Part shown: positions 60,659 through 64,000 of the stretch, piece after piece
Layout: the number at the start of each line of letters is the position of its first letter
How positions within the stretch are numbered: the first letter of the stretch is position 1
Source of the DNA: CAYJDR01 sp964368965
Lineage (GTDB): Bacteria > Chrysiogenota > Deferribacteres > Deferribacterales > Mucispirillaceae
Assembly (NCBI GenBank): GCA_964368965.1
Contig: CAYJDR010000002.1
Location: 62,001-126,000 of the forward strand
Direction: 5' to 3'
Length of the DNA: 64,000 bases
The notes under the pieces: model-generated
Seen by the model: only the letters and a program-made list of their open reading frames with translations
What the model was told of the DNA's origin: nothing
Databases searched by the model: none
Program-made: the position numbers and the translations under genes

Positions 60659-61384
60659 TTAAAGTTTCTCATACCTATAAAAATATGCTCCAGACTTCGT
60701 AGCAAACTTTCTATAATATTTTGTGGGGAAATATCCCTCAATGTTCCGCTCAAATGCGCCATCGAATACTGACACAATGCCATCAACACATGCGATATTT
60801 TCAGTAATCTCACTAGCATAGTCGTCGTGGTCTGTAGCGATGTGAAGCAAACCACCCTTGCGCAACTTTTGCACCATAAGTGATATAAACGACGGCTTCA
60901 ATAACCTACGCTTTTTATGTGCAGCCTTTGGCCATGGGTCAGGAAAGTTGACATACACGCTATTAAGTGTACCATCTGGTATCAGCCTCAATATAAGCGC
61001 TGCGTCGAACTGGATAACACGTATGTTGCCATTCGCAACCCGTTTTGCTTTACTTTCTGCTTTTCTGAAAATCTTTTTGAAAACTTCTACGCCTAGCCAG
61101 TTTTCATCAGGCACAGTTTCTGCATAGTTTGCGATAAATTCGCCATTGCCTATGCCAATCTCAAGGTTAAGTGGGTTATCGTTGCCAAATACTTCCGAAA
61201 AATCTAGTGGCCTAACTTTTATCCCGATATGAAGTTGGTCCCATATGCTTTGTGCATATAGTGCATTGTTTTCAAAGTTTAGTTCAAGCTTCACACCATC
61301 TGGTGAAATATTGCTCGCAAACCTATCTCCACCCATCCACCAAGATGGGAATACTGGCAATTCGTTCATAATTTTACTCATCAA
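60659..61384 (-). CDS. trmB: tRNA (guanine-N7-)-methyltransferase
   Basis: 241 residues. LEIGIGNGEFIANYA is the SAM site, and VYVNFPDPWPKAAHKKRRL is the TrmB signature. It methylates G46 of tRNA. The N-terminal 45 residues are an extension seen in several relatives. It lies 15 nt upstream of nfeD on the same strand and 21 nt after the DUF1858 gene. Confidence 0.95.
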   Translation of the reverse strand: MMSKIMNELPVFPSWWMGGDRFASNISPDGVKLELNFENNALYAQSIWDQLHIGIKVRPLDFSEVFGNDNPLNLEIGIGNGEFIANYAETVPDENWLGVEVFKKIFRKAESKAKRVANGNIRVIQFDAALILRLIPDGTLNSVYVNFPDPWPKAAHKKRRLLKPSFISLMVQKLRKGGLLHIATDHDDYASEITENIACVDGIVSVFDGAFERNIEGYFPTKYYRKFATKSGAYFYRYEKL

Positions 61385-61405
61385 AAATACTACCTTTTCG
61401 TCTTT

Positions 61406-61597
61406 TTAAGAAATTTTTTGTAAATCTGCTATTAAATCTTCAATATCGACACCATGCATTATGCATCCACGCTCAATGGTTTCGTTATGCACACCCATAC
61501 AGCTGAAACATGCCATATTGTAGGCGTTGAAGACTTCGACAGAGCCTTTTACTTCCCTTAAAACATCTGCAATAATTGTGTCTTTTGAAATTTTCAT
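61406..61597 (-). CDS. DUF1858 redox-disulfide domain protein
   Basis: 63 residues. MKISKDTIIADVLREVKGSVEVFNAYNMACFSCMG is the DUF1858/TIGR03980 pattern with C30 and C33; a third cysteine is C45. Such small proteins accompany hybrid-cluster and other redox enzymes and may carry a reactive disulfide. The partner here is unknown. It precedes trmB on the same strand. Confidence 0.85.
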   Translation of the reverse strand: MKISKDTIIADVLREVKGSVEVFNAYNMACFSCMGVHNETIERGCIMHGVDIEDLIADLQKIS

Positions 61598-61679
61598 GCG
61601 TCACCCTTAAAAAAGTTCTTGATATTTTCTATAAAAATAGGTTATCATGCTTAGCTTTGAAATGCAAGGAGGAATAGAT

Positions 61680-61871
61680 ATGTCCAAGCGTTGCGAAATT
61701 TGTGGCAAAGGCCCAGTAAGTGGTAATCAAATAAGTCATGCCCACAACGTTACAAAAAGAGTGTTTTACCCAAACATACAACAAGTGCGCGTTTTAAATG
61801 AAGCCGGTACGGTGGAAAGAAAAAAAGTATGCACTAAATGTTTAAAAGCCGGTAAAGTTAAGAAAGCGTAA
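61680..61871 (+). CDS. rpmB: 50S ribosomal protein L28
   Basis: 63 residues from the ATG at 61680, preceded by AAGGAGG; an in-frame ATG at 61647 is rejected. SKRCEICGKGPVSGNQISHAHNVTKR is the L28 signature. It is the zinc form, with C5/C8 and the C-terminal CTKC pair. It has its own promoter region and a palindrome directly after the stop. Confidence 0.97.
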   Translation: MSKRCEICGKGPVSGNQISHAHNVTKRVFYPNIQQVRVLNEAGTVERKKVCTKCLKAGKVKKA

Positions 61872-61887
61872 GTTTAGCTAAACTTAT
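61870..61887. repeat. 18-nt perfect palindrome at the rpmB stop
   Basis: TAAGTTTAGCTAAACTTA reads the same on both strands and includes the rpmB stop codon. It has no T-run, so it is not an ordinary terminator. Confidence 0.6.
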
Positions 61888-61903
61888 CCACTCATTATTT
61901 TGA

Positions 61904-61958
61904 TGCGGAATCTGATGTTCGTTTATTTTTTAACAGTCTTTTTCCGCATATTTTTTTC
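61904..61958 (+). terminator. Possible terminator downstream of rpmB
   Basis: ATGCGGAA (61904-61911) pairs with TTCCGCAT (61943-61950), followed by ATTTTTTTC. The loop is long, about 31 nt. Confidence 0.5.
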
Positions 61959-62054
61959 TTTATAAATCTTTAAATAGTCAAAATTTTTAATTGTTATATT
62001 TTCGTACTTATTGTAGTATATAACCAAATTGCAAATTATGCTGGAGTTGTTACT

Positions 62055-64000
62055 ATGGATATTACAAAATTTGAACTCGCCATCAAAAACTTTTTCGTCA
62101 AAGCTGGCGTTGACGTTTTAAAGATATTCGATGACTACACAGGCAACGACAGTGCGCCTGACTACCTACTGCTTGATGCAAAACGCAAAACTTGCTACCT
62201 TGCAGAAACAGACATCCCAAACGACACAGATCTCGAAATAAATGCAGCATTATCCGACTTCAACCTCGATGGACTTAACGAAGACGTTGCTAGAGCAATA
62301 CTGAAAGCTGGGCGCGCATTCGGCGACACTAACGCTATCATTGACGTCCCTACGCTTGAAATCACATCTTTTGAACGTAAAACTGCACTCATAATCTCTG
62401 AAGAAAATGCAAGCGCACTCGACGCATACCTCGCGAGCAACTCTATTGCAACTCAACGTGTGCCACTTAAGGGCATGTTTGTAGTTCACTTAATTGATGC
62501 CCCAAACTCTCAAAAGATTGCAGACTTATACACTGGCGTTGCGATACCTACTGATATAGAGCAAGCGCAATTAATTGAAGACACTATTGAAGATACCGTT
62601 GAAATTGACGAACCTGCTGACATCATTAATGACACTGACCCATTTGCAGATGACGTTGACGACCTTGTCAATGGCGAGCCTATCAACAACTTTGATGAAA
62701 CTGACGACTTCGCAGATAACATAGTTGGCATAACTGACGAAGGACCAGACCTCATTGACGAGCCAACTCTTGATGTTAGCGACACTGTTGATATAGACAT
62801 CACAGATGAGCCTAGTGAGCCTACTATAGAAGACGCTCCGATTGATGAAATAGAAGAAATAGACGATGTTGAAGACTTTGCTGAAATCTCTGACATTGAC
62901 GAAGCCATAAACGAAGAACCGACTCTTGAAGCAGTTGAGGAAACCATTGAAGATATCATAGAAGATACTGAGGAAAACCTTAAAGATGAAGCACTAACAG
63001 CAGAAGAGCTGAAGCAACTGCAAGACTTAGATGTTGATGCGCTTATCCCTGAGGTTAGCGAAATTGATGAAGTATTAGAAGAAGATGACAACCTATACTC
63101 AGGCATATTAGACGAAGATGAAAAACTACATAAAGTAGCCTCTGCGCCGAAACATTCTGCAGAACACTTTATGGAAAAAGCTGATATTAATGAAGAGCCT
63201 GAACCTAAATGGGTTGAGGAAACAGAGCAACACAAGCCTGACAACGTAGCACCAGCGCAGGCACAAAATATAACTGAAACAAAAGACGCTAAACCAAAAA
63301 AGAAAAAAGAACCAAAAGAAAAAAAACCTAGTGAAAAGCGTGAGCTTAGCTACTACATTTATAGCGTGATAGCGCTGTTTGTTGCTACACCTCAATATGT
63401 GCTAGGGCTTGCTACAAAGCGCGTTTTACCTGCATTCATCATCTACTGGCTATCAGCTGTAGCTGTTATATTTGGCGTATATAAGGTGCTTGCAATGCCA
63501 CTTGGAGCATTAGTTGCGAATAAGATGGCAACTGTATCTGAACATAGTGCAAACATGGTTGCGGCTATCACAAGCTACGCAAATAGTGCAACAGCTGACA
63601 TATCGAATAATGCTTTATTGATGAAGCTTTCTTCATCTGCTATGGATTTTGCAGGTTATGCAGCGTTGTATAACAACTATGGTGTTGATTATTTACTACA
63701 ATACTTGCCAGCTGTCGGTGCATTAGTTGCAGTTATGCCTGTTGCTAGGCGCTTTGGGCTTACGCTCATGGTTAGCTCGGCTATCAGCTATATTGCTATG
63801 CCATTTATTTTATCATTTTGTGGGCGCATGGCATTTTCTGCAGTATCTAGCATTACTGAACTTACAAGCACTGATGCTGTCATGCTAATAGTCTCGAAAA
63901 TTTCACTATATGCAACAGTTTTACCACTTGTTGCCCTAGTTGCTATATTTATAATTTCTTCATGGCTATTGCCTAGAAGCTTTAACAAAGATGGAGTGTT
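62055..64000 (+). CDS. Large acidic multi-domain membrane protein, 3' end outside window
   Basis: Translated from the raw sequence: at least 648 residues with no stop before the window edge. GGAG precedes the ATG by 8 nt. Residues 1-165 form a mixed alpha/beta domain (MDITKFELAIKNFFVKAGVDVLKIFDDY). Residues 168-375 are extremely rich in Asp, Glu and Ile, with almost no basic residues (for example IEDTIEDTVEIDEPADIIND). Next is a Lys-rich stretch (KPKKKKEPKEKKPSEKRE, near 413-430), then at least five hydrophobic segments. I recognise no family. It looks like a cytoplasmic sensor or scaffold with a flexible acidic linker on a polytopic membrane domain. Confidence 0.75.
   Translation, partial: MDITKFELAIKNFFVKAGVDVLKIFDDYTGNDSAPDYLLLDAKRKTCYLAETDIPNDTDLEINAALSDFNLDGLNEDVARAILKAGRAFGDTNAIIDVPTLEITSFERKTALIISEENASALDAYLASNSIATQRVPLKGMFVVHLIDAPNSQKIADLYTGVAIPTDIEQAQLIEDTIEDTVEIDEPADIINDTDPFADDVDDLVNGEPINNFDETDDFADNIVGITDEGPDLIDEPTLDVSDTVDIDITDEPSEPTIEDAPIDEIEEIDDVEDFAEISDIDEAINEEPTLEAVEETIEDIIEDTEENLKDEALTAEELKQLQDLDVDALIPEVSEIDEVLEEDDNLYSGILDEDEKLHKVASAPKHSAEHFMEKADINEEPEPKWVEETEQHKPDNVAPAQAQNITETKDAKPKKKKEPKEKKPSEKRELSYYIYSVIALFVATPQYVLGLATKRVLPAFIIYWLSAVAVIFGVYKVLAMPLGALVANKMATVSEHSANMVAAITSYANSATADISNNALLMKLSSSAMDFAGYAALYNNYGVDYLLQYLPAVGALVAVMPVARRFGLTLMVSSAISYIAMPFILSFCGRMAFSAVSSITELTSTDAVMLIVSKISLYATVLPLVALVAIFIISSWLLPRSFNKDGV

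Noticed and set aside
1..64000. Prophage, insertion sequence, CRISPR array, toxin-antitoxin or restriction genes, and tRNA/rRNA
   Set aside because: No transposase, integrase, cas, nuclease or regular repeat-spacer pattern was seen, and no cloverleaf or rRNA motif was recognised by eye; a tRNA scan was not possible.

Overview
This is an AT-rich bacterial chromosome segment packed with genes on both strands. The cell is Gram-negative and flagellated: there is an outer-membrane efflux channel, a predicted beta-barrel protein, lipoprotein maturation (lgt) and a large flagellin. The mix of an SfrAB-type NAD(P)H oxidoreductase, a DUF3015 periplasmic protein, a CIRCE/HrcA heat-shock operon, an H. 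pylori PgdA-like deacetylase and many radical SAM proteins is most like Deferribacterota, possibly a gut Mucispirillum relative. That placement is inference from gene content, not from a marker search. No rRNA, tRNA, IS element, prophage or CRISPR array was seen. A 100-N assembly gap lies at 57917-58016.

Layout. 1-3973 (-): sfrB then sfrA (cut by the window edge). 4110-6699 (+): DUF2461, thpR and an LplT-like MFS transporter. 6700-6940: a repeat/hairpin element between convergent genes. 7250-9091: ABC-F ATPase. 9118-14871: a PadR repressor divergent from an RND efflux operon (outer-membrane channel, very short adaptor, permease). 14988-18217: a phosphohexomutase-like enzyme and a CHASE-GGDEF diguanylate cyclase. 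18466-20893: PgdA-like deacetylase, NCS1 permease and a 52-residue membrane protein. 20967-23187: GltS and FolP. 23217-25047 (-): rpsB-tsf. 25121-25945 (-): Big_2 lipoprotein. 26056-31482: promoter/CIRCE, hrcA, grpE, dnaK, dnaJ and a nitroreductase. 31470-36087: a radical SAM protein, a small unknown, an Hpt protein, then HD, TlpA-like and CBS-pyrophosphatase genes. 36183-36284: a second copy of the hairpin element. 36294-45083 (-): six close or overlapping genes (RCK/Usp protein, CPA2 antiporter, ftsY, an unknown, an SPL-like radical SAM, smc). 45238-46301: ferredoxin, membrane Fe-S protein and a BigR/YgaV-type ArsR regulator. 46408-48249: typA. 48329-51178 (-): flagellin with a long leader. 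51236-55462 (-): DUF4105, DUF3015, GDYXXLXY and DUF2157 proteins. 55541-57916: lgt, DJ-1-like and patatin. 58017-61597 (-): DUF493, B12/radical SAM, NfeD, trmB and DUF1858. 61680-64000 (+): rpmB and an acidic membrane protein cut by the window end.

The most unusual signals are: two copies of a hairpin element with compensatory stem changes; a flagellin leader preceded by a sigma-28-like promoter and carrying CsrA-like GGA sites; an RND permease that lacks the TM4 aspartates, paired with a minimal adaptor; two exact PadR-type operators around the efflux promoter; a probable persulfide-sensing Fe-S operon; and a large acidic membrane protein of unknown role.
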